Source of the DNA: Macrotis lagotis
Lineage: Eukaryota > Chordata > Mammalia > Peramelemorphia > Peramelidae
Length of the DNA stretch: 64,000 nucleotides
Reading direction: 5' to 3'
Assembly (NCBI RefSeq): GCF_037893015.1
Contig: NC_133658.1
Coordinates: forward strand, 881,620,893 to 881,684,892
Within the stretch, counting starts at the first letter, position 1; every line of letters starts with the position of its first letter. Below are positions 35,250-47,499 of this stretch, piece by piece. The notes under the pieces were generated by a model, which worked only from the letters and a program-made list of their open reading frames with translations, was not told the DNA's origin and did not search any database. Position numbers and translations under genes: made by a program.

Positions 35250-36600
35250 CAAAGACCTAGGTGTCACAGAGAATATGTTGCTAAACCTGGAGTCAGGAAG
35301 ACCTGGGTTCAAATCAGACCTCAGATACTTACTAGTATAAATCTGGGTAGTCATCTAACTTTACTATATCTGTTTCCTCAACTATAAAATAGGTATCACT
35401 TTAGTACCTACCTCTTAGGGTCATTGTAAGGATCATATAAGTTAATATTTATAAAGTGCTTTGCAAACTTTTAATTTTTTTCATTACTGTTCAGTCATGT
35501 CCAACTTTTCATAATCCCATATGGGGTTTTTTGAATAAAGATCCTGGTGTGGGTTATCATTTCTTTCTCCTGGCCATTTTACAGTTGAGGAAACTGCGAT
35601 AACCAAGGTGAAGTGCCTTGCCTAGGGTCACCCAGTTATTAAATGTCTGATGTCAAATCTTGATGATTCCAGGCTCAGCTTTCTATCTACTGAGTCACCT
35701 AAACTACCACCTATATAAATGATAGCTTCTAGAAAGCAATTTAAAACTCTTTAAAAAATTCTTGTTTAAAGCCTTCCAGAAATTTTTGTTTGACTTTTTT
35801 CTTTCCTTTGCCCCACCATCTTGGCTCCCCTCATTCCTCAAGAATGCCTTCCTTCGTTCTTCAAGAAGCCCATGACATCAGGGAAGTGATGCTATGACAA
35901 GCAAGTGAATTGGATTTGAGAGAGAGGAGGCTGTGCTAAGACATGGGATTCACTTTCTCCTCCAGAACCATCTGGGTCCAGTGATATGAATCAGGATGAC
36001 TGGAGGTGACCAGATGTGAGGTAATCAGGGTGAAGTGACTTGCCCTAGGTCACACAGGTAATAAGTGTCAAGAGTCTGAGACTGAATTTGACCTCCCATC
36101 CTCCTGACTCCAAGGTCAGTGCTCCATCCCACTAAGCCACCTAGCTGGCCTTTGCAAAAATCAAAACATCTCAAGTACATATGCTAATTGGGATTTTTGT
36201 TGTTGTTTGTCATTCATTCAAAGGATCCTGTCTTCAGGACCTTGAAAATGAATTGGACTTGAGTGAGGGGTGCTGTGCTAAGTCACCAGCCTCCCTTTCT
36301 CCTCCAGGGTCATCAGGAGGATTGGAGATAACCCTGGATGCAGTGGAAGACCCTTGTCTTTTTATGTTAAGGTGTTTAACAAGTGAGGCCAAGAATGACC
36401 TTTTTACCTAGTTGAAAATAACCAAATCTGGGAGGGGAAGAAACCTCAGTTTTCTGGCAAAAAAGAAACAATTGCTATTTGCATTCACTCTGAGTCAAGG
36501 ACCTGAATTATGACCCAGTGGGACTTGGACTGGACCTATTGTTGGTCTATTGGTCATTCTATGAGAGTCATAGTGATATAGAGTATAAGGCATGATTCTT
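35250..36600. repeat. Old SINE/MIR fragments and an unnamed dispersed repeat
   Basis: MIR-like at 35265-35420 and antisense 35560-35700. The dispersed repeat (CATGACATCAGGGAAGTGATG, TTCTCCTCCAGAACCATCTGGGTCCAGTG) is at 35860-36010 and again at 36200-36400. No gene. Confidence 0.5.
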
Positions 36601-36990
36601 ATTATATAAATATTTTATTTGTTTTCCAATTTATATACAATAGTAGTTTCTACCTATCATATTTTGGTAAGGTTTTGAATTTTATACATTTTTCCCCATC
36701 CTCCCTTCCCTCCCCCTTCCCCCCCACAGAAAACAGCCTAATAATCTTTACATTGTTTCTATGCTATACACTGATCAAAACCAAATGAGAGAAAAATCAT
36801 ATCCTTGAGGCAAAAATAAAAATATTAGAGATAGCAAAATTATGTAGTACATAAAACAACTTTTTTAAAAAAAAAGTTAAAGGTAATAATAGACTTTGGT
36901 CTTTGTTTAAACTCCATTTTTCTTTCTCTGGATACACATGGTATTCTCCATCACAGATATCCTAAAATTGTCCCTGATTATAGGACAGAT
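36600..36990 (-). mobile_element. L1 3' end fragment
   Basis: Antisense L1: TCTTTACATTGTTTCTATG, TTCTTTCTCTGGATACACATGG, ATTGTCCCTGATTATAGGACAGA. It stops where the next L1 3' end begins. Confidence 0.8.
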
Positions 36991-37009
36991 TCTTTTTGTT
37001 TGTTTGTTT

Positions 37010-37850
37010 TTTAGAAAGATTTTATTTATTTTGAGTTTTACAATTTTCTCCCCATTCTTGCTTCCCTCCACCCCACCCCCCATGTAAAGCAGTCTGTTAG
37101 TCTTTACATTGTTTCCATGTTGTACATTGATCTCAGTTGAATGTGATGAGAGAGAAATCATATCCTTTAGGAAAAAAAATGAAGTATAAGAGATAGCAAA
37201 ATTACATAATAAGATAATGGGTTTTTTTCCCCTAAATTGGAGGTAATAGTCTTTGGTCTTTGTTCAAACGCCACAAATTTTTCTCTGAATTCAGATGGTA
37301 TTCTCCATTGCAGATAGCCCCAAATTGTCCCTGGTTGTTGCACTGATGGAATGAGCAAGTCCATCAAGGTTGATCATTACCCCCATGTTGCTGTTAGGGT
37401 GTACAGTATTTTTCTGGTTCTGCTCATCTCACTCAGCTTCAGTTCCTCTTTCCAGGCTTCCCTGAATTCCCATCCCTCCTGGTTTCTAATAGAACAATAG
37501 TGTTCCATGACATACATATACCAGTTTGCTAAGCCATTCCCCAATTGAAGGACATTCACTTGATTTCCAGTTCTTTGCCACCATAAACAGAGCTGCTATG
37601 AATATTTTTGTACAAGTGATGTTTTTGCCCTTTTTCATCATCTCTTCAGGGTATAGACCCAGTAGTGGTATTGCTGAATCAAAGGGTATGCTCATTTTTG
37701 TTGCCCTTTGGGCATAATTCCAAACTGCTCTCCAGAAAGGTTGGATGAGTTCACAGCTCCACCAACAATGTATTAGTGTCTCAGATTTCCCACATCCCTT
37801 CCAATATTGATTATTGTCCTTTCTGGTCATATTGGCCAGTCAGACATGAG
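37010..37850 (-). mobile_element. L1 3' end with ORF2 C-terminus
   Basis: The minus strand encodes the L1 ORF2 tail: CWWSCELIQPFWRAVWNYAQ, IPFDSAIPLLGLYPEE, CTKIFIAALFMVAKNW, CPSIGEW. This aligns with the human L1 ORF2 end (CWWECKLVQPLWK, IPFDPAIPLLGIYP, CTRMFIAALFTIAKTW). 5'-truncated, and broken by a stop near the end. Confidence 0.9.
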
Positions 37851-38274
37851 AAATAATAAGAACAAAGCCAAGACAATGGGAAAAGCACAGATCATGTCTG
37901 AAAGATAAAGAATTCTCCCCCAAAAGAATATGAAGAAACTCCCCTTAAGGACAGCATCTTGGGAACCCCCAAACTTCAATGTAAGATAGCAAAAATATAT
38001 AGTATAAGATGCTTAATAAATACATATTGATTGATTGATGAAAAAGATAATATGAGATAAGGCTGGAAAATAGAGAGGTACCAGATTGTCAGACCAAGAC
38101 CCCTGGGAGACCCCAATGTCCCAGATTTCCCACATCCCTTCCAACACTGATCATTGTCCTTTCTGGTTATAGGTATAATTCTTAAGAAATAAGTATAGTT
38201 GGTAAATCCCAAGATATCCTTCCAGGTTTCGGTGGTCAAATTCATATTCCTTTTGGCAGAGCACTTATAGATAA

Positions 38275-38546
38275 GGAAGAAGGAAGGAGGTAGGAAGGAA
38301 GGAAGGAAAGGTAGGAAGAAAAAGAAGGAAGAAAGACAAGAATGACAGAAAGACAGACAGACAGACAGACAGAAAGAAAGAAAGAAAGAAAAAAGAAAGA
38401 AAGACAAAGAAAGAAAGGGAGAGAGAAAGAAGGGAAAGAAAGGAAGCAAGGAGGGAGAAAGGAGGAGGGAAGGAAGGAAAAAAGAATGAAAGAAATAAAA
38501 AAGAAAGGAAGAAAGTAAAAAAGAAAGAAAGAAAGGAAGGAAGGAA

Positions 38547-38583
<37 letters not shown>

Positions 38584-38600
38584 GAGGAAGGAAGGAAGGA

Positions 38601-38648
<48 letters not shown>

Positions 38649-38650
38649 AA
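38275..38650. repeat. Purine tract (GAAA/GGAA)n
   Basis: About 375 bp of nearly pure A+G on the plus strand. The 283-, 141- and 131-codon minus-strand frames are readings of this tract (Phe/Leu/Ser/Pro only), not genes. Confidence 0.95.
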
Positions 38651-38659
38651 ACTGGTCCA

Positions 38660-39480
38660 ATGACCATCTCCTATGCAGTTTCTTTGTCCTTCTTTCCTGA
38701 AGACAGCTGTGACAAGCAAGTGAAAAAAAAAAAGTGGGAAAAAATGCAAGTTATATTTGGATGTTTCTGGAGAGCTACAAATAATCTCCTCAATTAAGTC
38801 TAGTCCTTCAGAGTCTGACATCAACAAGAGCTTAGCCTTAATGAGGAAATGGAGGAGAAAATCCTGAATCTCATTTTCATCATTGGATATTAAAATAATA
38901 TTATAATAATGATTCCTCTAAGCTGGGATACAGGAAGGTATGATTAGAGCTAGAACAAAAGATTTGATGGAAGAGAATCCTGTAAGATTGAGATGGCTCA
39001 CCAAGACATGGAGATTGGCAAGGGAGGAGGGTGTTTCCAGAGCAGAAATGAAGTCCTGGGCGGGGGTGGGGGTGGGGGGGATTGGTTGAATTAATGTAGA
39101 TTATGATGAACTTGAACAGGGAAAGAAGAAATGATAAATGATAAAAATGATATGGTCAGACAAAGCAATCTGAGAGCTCTTGAACATGGAAATATAACAG
39201 TTATGGATCAAATATAGGCCCTTCATGGGAGGTAGCTGAGGTGGAGCAGAAGAGGAAGTGAGTCAGGGGAATTGAGTTTATGGAGGGAATGAAAAGTTCC
39301 TAGAAGCATCTATATGAATGTTTGAAATTCTCTAGAATCCAGGTCACACTGAATCAGTTCATATAAGTCTTGGAATTCTTCATATTCATCCCTACCTTGG
39401 AACAATAATATTCCATAACATCTATGTACTATGATTGGTTTCTCCATCCCCTAATTCATGTGCTCAGTTTTTTTCTGTAA
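38660..39480. other. No gene recognised
   Basis: Includes a G-run (39058-39080). An AATAATATTCCATAACAT phrase near 39407 suggests a small L1 3' fragment. Nothing else. Confidence 0.4.
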
Positions 39481-39646
39481 GGGTCTAAGGCTTTCTTCTG
39501 AAAAGATGCTTCCCTTCCACAGTATTGGGTTTCCTGGTGCCTTCAGAGCCAATGATGCTATTGCTGTTGGTGACACTTGGGTCATATACTAGCCAGCCCA
39601 GAACTGTGTATCTTTGCCTCCAGGCTGGAAGTGGATGTAATGGACT

Positions 39647-39800
39647 TTTTTTTTTAGGTTTTTTTGCAGGGCAAATGGGGTTAAGTGACTTGCCCAAGAC
39701 CACACAGCTAGGTAATTATTAAGTGTCTGAGGCTGGATTTGAACTCAGGTACTCCTGACTCCAGGGCCGGTGCTCTATTCACTGCCGCCTAGCCTCCCCA
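39647..39800 (-). mobile_element. SINE inside the last exon of pseudogene B
   Basis: Antisense SINE with exact 13-bp repeats GATGTAATGGACT (39634-39646, 39801-39813). Removing it joins the two exon halves at the GVRYIHF position. Confidence 0.92.
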
Positions 39801-40400
39801 GATGTAATGGACTCTTGAGGGGGAATTGGAGAATGTGTAAGGAGACCTGAAAGAAGGCAGATAAAAAAGTCATTTAATAGTGACAAACCCCAACATGAAT
39901 CTACCAAGTCTAGTCTTTGGAGACAAGAAGTCAGAGACCTACAAACAGGTAACAAGTGGTAAGTTGGGATTTGAACTCATGTCACATTCACTGTTCTTTC
40001 CATTGCACCAAAACCACCTTGGAATGGGTATTTCCATATCCACGGTAGAGCAAAACTTGGATTGTTCTTGAAAATATGAGTCTCATACAAAGTTGACTTT
40101 TCTTTTAAAATAAATAATATATTCAGTATATAATTTTCAAAGGTGTTTTGGATTATGGTCCTGAAGGGCAAGCCAGCAGTTTGCCTGGAGAAACTGAAGT
40201 GGGAAAGCTGCCAGGAGCATCCTCCTGCAAACCATGAGTCCTCCTTCCTGTGATTCCCTTACCTCTTTCCATTCAGCCCCACTCCACTGCTCAATATATA
40301 CACAGGGACTGGTTTAAATTCATCTAAGTCTTCATGGTTATCTGACAACAGTTTCACACAGATATGGTAGGTGCAGCCACAATCATTTCTGGCAGCAAGC

Positions 40401-43400
40401 CTGTGGGTAAAAAAAAGGGAAATGATGGTGGAGAACTGGAAGGTTCAGGACATGAAGAGAATGGCAAGAGTTAGTGAGAGCTCATTAGCCATGTCCTCCC
40501 TGGGGCTCACAGCCATATTTAAAGTACATTGGACTAGGGTCCAACTTGGCCTCTTCTGCTTCTCCCATAATGATTATATTAGATTGTAGCACTAAGGTTA
40601 TAGTCATCAGTCAGTGAAGTTTAACTGAACTCCCCAGAGCAATAGGGAACAATCTCTTGCCCCAGTTGATCACACCTATGCTCATCATCAAACTCACAGA
40701 AATGGAAAGAAGACCTAATCTACTGCTTAAAGAGATAAATTCTTCAGGACCCCCATAGTTGACACTGGTGCATTGTTGGGGATTCCCTGGGAAGGAGCTG
40801 GCACATGCTGGTCTGGAAATACAACTTGTTCTCTGGAAAGTGTAGACCCACAACTTGCCAGCAGAACAGAAAGAGACCAGAAAGTCCTGTTTGACTTTCA
40901 CAGAATCATTGTGCTTAAGAATCTTCTAGTCCATTCCTGCATTTTCAAATGAAGAATCTCAGGACCAGACCTCTCTGATGAGTTGCTCAAGGTCTAAAAG
41001 GTAGCAAGTGTATGTCACTGAAATCAAGAAACTGTGGGTCTCAGTTCAGCCTTCTTTCTATTGTATCTCCAATCTTGTTATTGACATCCTATATGAGCTT
41101 GGGTAAGCACTGAATAGGCTTTTGGTTCTCCCATCTAAAAGTGAGAAATGCTATTTCTTCCCAAGGTTATGGGGATGATGAGGTTGCTCATGGATGTGAG
41201 AATGCTCTCCCTTCCTTCTCCAGGTGCCAGTCCCACTCACCAGTCCTTGATCACAATGTCTGGCTTCACTGTGTCCATCAGTTCTTTACAATATCCCTCG
41301 ATTTTCATGTCCACCATCTGGGATTTGAGGTAGGTACTTGATGCTGGATAACATTACTATCTATATTTCTTTCTATCACCTCACAAGTCTTCAATAAGGA
41401 GGCAACTCAAAGAAGATCCAGAATGCATTTCTTCCCCTCTGCCTTTTCACAGGTTCCTGGAAACAGTTTATCAGCAATAGTCAATAAATATATAGCAGAG
41501 ACTATTTAGTATTGTAGATAAGGAGCTAGATAGACTTGAAGCCAAGAAGACTTTTGTTCCAGTCCCTCTTCTGATGCACAATGTGTGATCCTGGGCAGAT
41601 TCCTCCATCTTTCAGTGTTCTTGATAACTCTTGCAGGGAAGGTGCTGATTGGTATTGGAAGAAGTTCTATATACTAATGAAAGTATAGGTATAATTCTTA
41701 TCCCTATTTTTGTTGCAATTTACACTTTACTAAATTATGTCCCTCATCTGAACCTCAAAACAACTCTTTGAGGGTGGTAGTATGAGGTATTATTCCCATT
41801 TTACAGATAAAAAACTGAGATTCAGATTAGTGAAGTGAGTGAATTGCCCAAGATGGCACATTTATGGAGTAACAGAGGTCAGATTAAAATCCAGGTTTTT
41901 TGTCTTCAAATCCAATAATTGTTCTACTCCTCATCTAGTGAAGATTCCTAGTTACCTGAACCATTATCTTGAATAAGAATTGGTGATTTGGGGAGCCCCC
42001 AAATTCTTCCCCAGCTCAACCTTGCAGTTTCTCATCCCTTGGTTCTGAATCTCAGAGGAGCATGAAAGAATAGCTTAGGTTATACCCCCTTCAATTGTGT
42101 CCAGAAATTACGGTCTTCCATCAAACACCAGTAATTTCCCTCAATTGTAAGCCACATGAGGAAGACCCATCATGAATCCCTAACAGTTGCCTTTCTTCAA
42201 AAAGCTCAAATAGGAAAGACAAACCTAGGATGACTTTTGGAATTAGAGGAATCTCCATTCTCTTCACAGGCTGTGTGACCTAAAGGTAGTTGGGTAGAGT
42301 GCAAAGGATACTGATTTTGGGAGTCAAAGGATCTCAATTAAATTCCTGAGTGTGACCTTGGTTGGGCATGTCAGCTCTTCTCTCTGGGCCTCAATTTCTT
42401 CCTCTAAAAAATGAGAGGATTGAATTTATTGGCCTCTGAGCTCTTCCCAGCTCTAAATTTTTGCTTCTCTGATAAGTTTCTTCAGAATCAATCTAGTAAC
42501 AAGGATGGTAGCTCTCCTACTGGCACAGTGGAACATGAAGCCTGAGTTATTGTTTGACCTTCGTTCTGGAAGAAGACCATGGCTTCAGGGAGGTGATGCC
42601 ATGACATACAAGTGGATGGGATTTAAAGGAGGGAGGACTGTGCAAAGTCACCTGTACATAGAGACAAAAGTGAAAATGGTCCCTGACCTCAAAGAGGCTC
42701 ACATTCTAAGGGGGTGGGTGATTAAATAACATCTACAGGTAAGTATATAAAGAATATAGACAAAATAAATCCTTCTTTCTTAAGGTGGGGTGAGCATGGC
42801 AGTGCATCACTATATAACATTATACTCAGTTGATATGTGGGTTAATTTGATTTTCAAAAATTTCTTTTTTAATCATTATTACAAAGGATAGTTTGCTGAG
42901 TAGGGGCAAAGGGAAAGATACATTTGGAGTTGAAATTATCAATAAAAGGGCTTTAATTTGATGCTATTTAGTTTCAATAGCTGTTTTTTAAAGAGAAGTT
43001 TTTATTTATGGTCTCAGTCTGCTGATACGTAATATAAAGGCAATAGACTAAGAGTTCTCTAAGGTCCCTTTTGACATTAAATACTATGATACTGGGATTT
43101 TGATTTTAGGCTTTGTAAGTCTCCTCTCCGACATGAGGGAGGAGGGTCTTTGACTGGGTTTTCAGGCACTTTTCTCAAACCTCAGGGGTACAGGTCAACT
43201 CCTAGTTTCAGGGGTTTGGAGAGAAGGTCAACTTCAATTCAATTGATATGGAGTTATGAATCTCACTATGGACCAAGCAATTCATCTCTATCCTTTGAAG
43301 ATGGTGGAAAAGGAATCTGAGGTTTGAAGAGATTATCCTGGGAAGGGTTTAATATTGTTCCTCAGCTGTCCAGAGACTCTTCAGTGCAGCCTGCCCTGCT

Positions 43401-43470
43401 CAGTCAAGTCATTCTTCATCATTCTCCTCCCCCCACTCCCATAGCCCATTCAACCCCAAATTCCTCTTAC
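40401..43470. other. Introns of pseudogene B
   Basis: Holds MIR-like pieces (41500-41620, 41755-41935, 42280-42460) and the unnamed dispersed repeat at 42545-42660. An antisense 96-codon frame (40611-40901) has no recognised motif. Confidence 0.45.
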
Positions 43471-44108
43471 CCATAAGAGGTGACAAAACATGCCTTGACC
43501 TGGGGGGTCTGGAAATTCTGTCCCATGTGTTCTAGGTATGTCTTCCACTTTCCATTCATTTTCTCTATTGTTATCAATTTTCCAAAGCTGAACCCCTCTA
43601 GATAAAAAAAAAAACCACATCTTTCAGAGGTCCACAAGCAAATCCTGATGGATCCTAATTCCATCATATATCTTGCAGTTACCCTTCCAGGTCCCTTAAC
43701 TCAGGCCTCATCACCTTGGAAAATGCTGAAAAATTTTCACTTATCCAGCAGCAGAGTTCTGCAATGAATCTGGAAAAAAATAGCTGCTGCTACTACTAAG
43801 AGATAGAACTTTTATGTTCATCCCATTGGATCCTCACAACAACCCTGGGTGGGGGGTGCTCTTGTTAACCTGATTTTACAGATGTGGCAAATGAGGGACA
43901 GAAGGGTTAAGTGACTTGCCAAGGGTCACACAACTAAGAAGTATCTGAGACCAGATTTGAATTCAGGTCCTCCTGACTCCAGAACCGGTCCTCTAACCAG
44001 TAGGCCACATAACTGCCTTTAGTAAGTGTCTGAAGCTAGATTTGAAGTCAGATCTTCCTGAATTCAGGTCTAGTGCTCTATCCACTGACTCATTTAGTTA
44101 CCTCTTTT

Positions 44109-44261
44109 TTTTTTTTAGTTTTTTTGCAAGGCAATGGGGTTAAGTGGCTTGCCCAAGGCCACACAGCTAGGTAATTTATTAAGTGTCTGAGACTGGATTT
44201 GAACCCAGGTACTCCTGACTCCAGGGCCAGTGCTCTATCCACTGTGCCACCTAGCTGCCCC
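44109..44261 (-). mobile_element. SINE
   Basis: Antisense SINE with exact 14-bp repeats TAGTTACCTCTTTT (44095-44108, 44262-44275). It lies beside two older antisense MIR/SINE pieces (43850-44095). Confidence 0.92.
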
Positions 44262-44304
44262 TAGTTACCTCTTTTAAAAAAAAATAGTACAATGTTATTA
44301 TAGC

Positions 44305-45275
44305 CTCAGGGCAGCTGGGTGCTACAGTAGATATGGCATTGGCCTGGAGTCAGGAAGATTCTTCTTCTTGAGTTCAAATTTGACCTCAGACACTTACCAA
44401 CTGTGTGACTATGGACACCTAACTTCTGTTTGCCTCAGTTTCCTCAACTGTAAAATGAGCTGAGGAAGGACATGACAGGACAACTGAGTGGCTCACTGGA
44501 TAGACAGGTCTGGAGTCTGGAGGGGCTGAATTCAAATCCAGCCTCAGACACTTGATACCTAACTAGTTGTGTGACTCTGGGCAAGTCACATAAATCCAAC
44601 TGCTTCACAAAAAAAGAAGAAAAAGGAAATGGCAAACCACTCTAGTATCTTTGACATTGTTAGAAGTACCTGATATTATTATGCTTCTACAGGAGTTAAT
44701 TCTTGCCACATCAGCAAAAGGCACAGCAAGAATTACTCAAGCAGGAAAATAAGGGAGAGGGGGTGCCAACCACTTAGAATAAAGGTAGAAGCCTCTTAAG
44801 ATCCTGTTTTTCTCCTCAAGGCTAGAAGGAACTCTCATCATTCTTATGTAGGACAAAGGCTAACTCAAAATTCATGTATGCATGTTTAATCAACTTCATA
44901 TATAGTGACTGACACACCCTACATAAAATTAGAGCCTCATTCATGCATCCCATGGTGAGGGGAGGGGAATATAAAAAGGAATAACATAAAATATGGAAGT
45001 CTGTGATCTGTAAAGGAATGGACCAAACCAGACCTGGAAGGGAGGAACTGCATCATTCAAATAATATAAAGCTTGCTCTTGTTTCTGTATCTGGCCTACT
45101 CTATTTGAAGATGTGCCCTTTTCAGGCTGGAACCATAAATAAATATCCTTCTGGGCTTAGTGTCCTTATCGAGACTGAGTTCCCAACAAGAGGGTCTCAC
45201 AAGCCTCATTTCCAACAACAAGAAAACCACAAATGGGGTCACGGAGATTCAGATTTTGAAAAATGATTTAACAAG
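44305..45275 (+). mobile_element. Two nested SINEs split by a solo LTR
   Basis: A tRNA-type SINE (44305-44470) continues as GGAAATGGCAAACCACTCTAGTATCTTTGACA (to 44657). A WSINE-type copy (44475-44610) is inserted in it. After the LTR it resumes with CAAGAAAACCACAAATGGGGTC at 45219. Confidence 0.7.
44658..45217 (+). mobile_element. Solo LTR inside a SINE
   Basis: 560 bp starting TGTTAGAAG and ending TTTCCAACA. The host SINE is interrupted between ATCTTTGACA and CAAGAAAACC, so the borders are well placed. It contains AATATAAAAAGG (44969, TATA-like) and ATAAATAAATAT (45136, poly(A) signal). No internal retroviral part remains. Confidence 0.7.
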
Positions 45276-45870
45276 GACTTGTAACATCTGACATGTGGCA
45301 TCTGCCAGCTATACCATATTGGAAAGATGAAGTGAGCCGCATGCATGATGTTTTTTTGTTGTTGTTAAGATACAGGTTCATTTTATTCAAAAGATTAAAT
45401 GCTTTACTTAAGAATATATTCTTGCTATAGTTTTCATGTTATCAGGACAGGGTGAAGCTTGCCCTGTTGTTAAAGCAGACTTCAAAGTGGTCACAAAAAA
45501 TATTCAGAATTGTATTTAATGTTATGTGGATTTGATGTTCTTAACTGATTCCTACAAAGACTAGTTAGTATCATAAGATAATTTCTGGTTTAACTTTCTT
45601 ACCTTAATTTACTTAAGATGAGCATATCACATAACTAGGTAGAGTCTGCAAATTCTAGCTTGAGATAATAGTTTGATTTCCAAAAATTTGCTGGTTTGCT
45701 ATCTTCCATTTCTCCCACCTTTTCTTTGATGGATAAAATCAGAACCTTTCTCATTTGCTTTCCCTAAAGTGCCATTGCATCTATCCTGCTTCTGAACCCC
45801 AAATAAATAAAGTTGATGAAATTGAAGAAAAAACACAACAACCCAAAAAACAAAACAAAAACCATGGCAT
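45276..45870. other. No gene recognised
   Basis: AT-rich, with a TTGTTGTTGTT stretch at 45357. Its family is not identified. Confidence 0.35.
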
Positions 45871-45879
45871 TGCAATCCT

Positions 45880-46425
45880 AATTTTTCCATATTCCCACTT
45901 TCATTTGTCATTTTTTTCTGTCATGTTAACCAATCTGAAAGGTGTGGAGTAGTATTTCAGAGTTGTTTTGATTTGCATTTCTCTAATCAGCAGTGATTAG
46001 AAAATGTTTTTTCTTGTAACTATTGATACTGTCATCTGTTCTTTTTCTTCAATTAGAAGATTTTTGTAGTTGGGGGAGGGGCATGTGAGATAGGAGGTCA
46101 TAGGAATAGAAAGAGAGAGAGAATACAATTATGTACAGTGAAGTTAACAGAGGTATATTTTTGGAATGTAGATTTTCTTCAGAATTCTTTACATAAAGTC
46201 AAAATTGTGTAATGTGAATTTACCTCAAGTAAGGAGTATCTGTTTATTAGCAGAGCCTACCCATGAGCAATTAATATCTTTCCAATGTTTAGATATCTTT
46301 ATTTGTGTAAAGTGTTTTGTAATTATGTTCATATAATTCCTGAGTTTGTCTTGGCAGATTAGACTACCAAGAATTTTATATTACCTGCAGTTATTTATTT
46401 TTTTCTTCCTTTTTTCTCCAATTAC
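45880..46425 (-). mobile_element. L1 ORF2 fragment
   Basis: Antisense ORF2 phrases: TTTTGATTTGCATTTCTCTAATCAGC and, further in, AAGTGTTTTGTAATTATGTTCATATAATTCC and CTTGGCAGATTAGACTACCAAG. They are in the order expected for a minus-strand L1. Confidence 0.75.
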
Positions 46426-46429
46426 ATGT

Positions 46430-47330
46430 AAAAGATTTCTTTCAATATTTATTTTTTTTTAAGATTCTGATTTCCACATTTTTCTCCCTATCTCCCCCCT
46501 TCCCTTGACAGTAAGTAATCTGGTATAGGTTATATGTACAAGTAGGTTAAACATATTTCCATTTTAGTGAGTTTGTGAAAGAAGAATTAGGAAAAAAAAA
46601 GGGAAAACAAAATCATTAGAGGAAAAAAATACACTGAAAAATAAAATATATTGAAAAAATAGTTTAAAAATTGGAGATAATACGCTTTGATCTGCATCTG
46701 AACTCCATAGTTCTTTCTCTGGAATTGGATTATTTTTTCCATCACAAATCTTTTAGAATTATGTTTGATCATTGTAATATTGAGAAGAACTATCATAGCT
46801 GATCATCACACAATGTTGTTGTTAATGTGTACTATATACTCCTGGTTCTGCTCATTTTACTCAGCAACAGTTCATATAAGTCTTTCCAGACTTTTCTGAT
46901 GTCCATTCACTTATAATTTCTTACAGAACATAAACTACAATTTCTTCAGCCATTCCCCAATTGATGGGCATTCCCTCAATTGCCAACTCTGACACAACAA
47001 AAAGAGCTGCTATAAATATTTTTTGTATATGTGAGTCTTTTCCTCTTTTCTATCATCTCTTTGGAATACAAACTTGGATCAAAGGGTATGCACAGTTTAA
47101 TTGCCCTCTGGGCAGAGTTCCAAATTGCTCTTCATACTTGTTGGATCAGTTCACAACTCCACCAACAGTGCATTAATGTCTTAGGTTTCCCATATCCCCT
47201 TCAACATTGATCATTTCCTTTATTATCATATTGGCCATATGGGTATGTGGTGGTACCTCAGAGTTGTTTTAACTTGCATTTCTCTAAACAATAATAATTT
47301 AGAGCATTTTTAAAAAATAAAAGAGTGAAA
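46430..47330 (-). mobile_element. 5'-truncated L1 3' end
   Basis: The antisense 3' region starts near TTTCCACATTTTTCTCCC and runs through TCTTTCCAGACTTTTCTGATG, CCATTCCCCAATTGATGGGCATTCCC and TTGCATTTCTCTAAACAATAAT. Confidence 0.8.
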
Positions 47331-47499
47331 ATTTGTTATATATATACCTTGTTTTTCCTTTTAAGTATATGACAAATTCAACAAGCAACTTCCAAAGCTG
47401 TTCTGCTTATCTATTTCCTTCTGATTTTCTTCTGTTTTTTCTTCTCTACTTTTTTATTTTTATTTTTATTTCATTTTTATTTTTTCCCATTTTTAATTA

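Larger units (their letters stand above)
39485..43597 (-). pseudogene. Gene B: broken FBXO6/FBXO44-type gene between A and C
   Basis: Four minus-strand exons match the FBA half of the family at the same borders as genes A and C: 43471-43597, 41241-41336, 40263-40400 and 39485-39846. Exon 3 has the usual 127 bp but loses one base in the TTTGG near its start and gains one in the CCCCCC run near its end, so its middle is read out of frame. Exon 4 is open (YLKSQMVDMKIEGYCKELMD). Exon 5 is 138 bp instead of 136, a frameshift before EQWSGAEWKE. Exon 6 has frameshifts near its start and at the WAGW loop, and a 154-bp SINE with exact 13-bp flanking repeats splits it. No F-box exon is seen between 43.6 and 54 kb. 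It is a unitary-looking duplicate with introns, not a processed copy. Confidence 0.85.

Noticed and set aside
37976-38827. A 283-codon minus-strand open frame, the longest in the window
   Set aside because: It is a reading of the GAAA/GGAA purine tract giving only Phe, Leu, Ser and Pro runs; parallel frames of 141 and 131 codons exist in the same tract.
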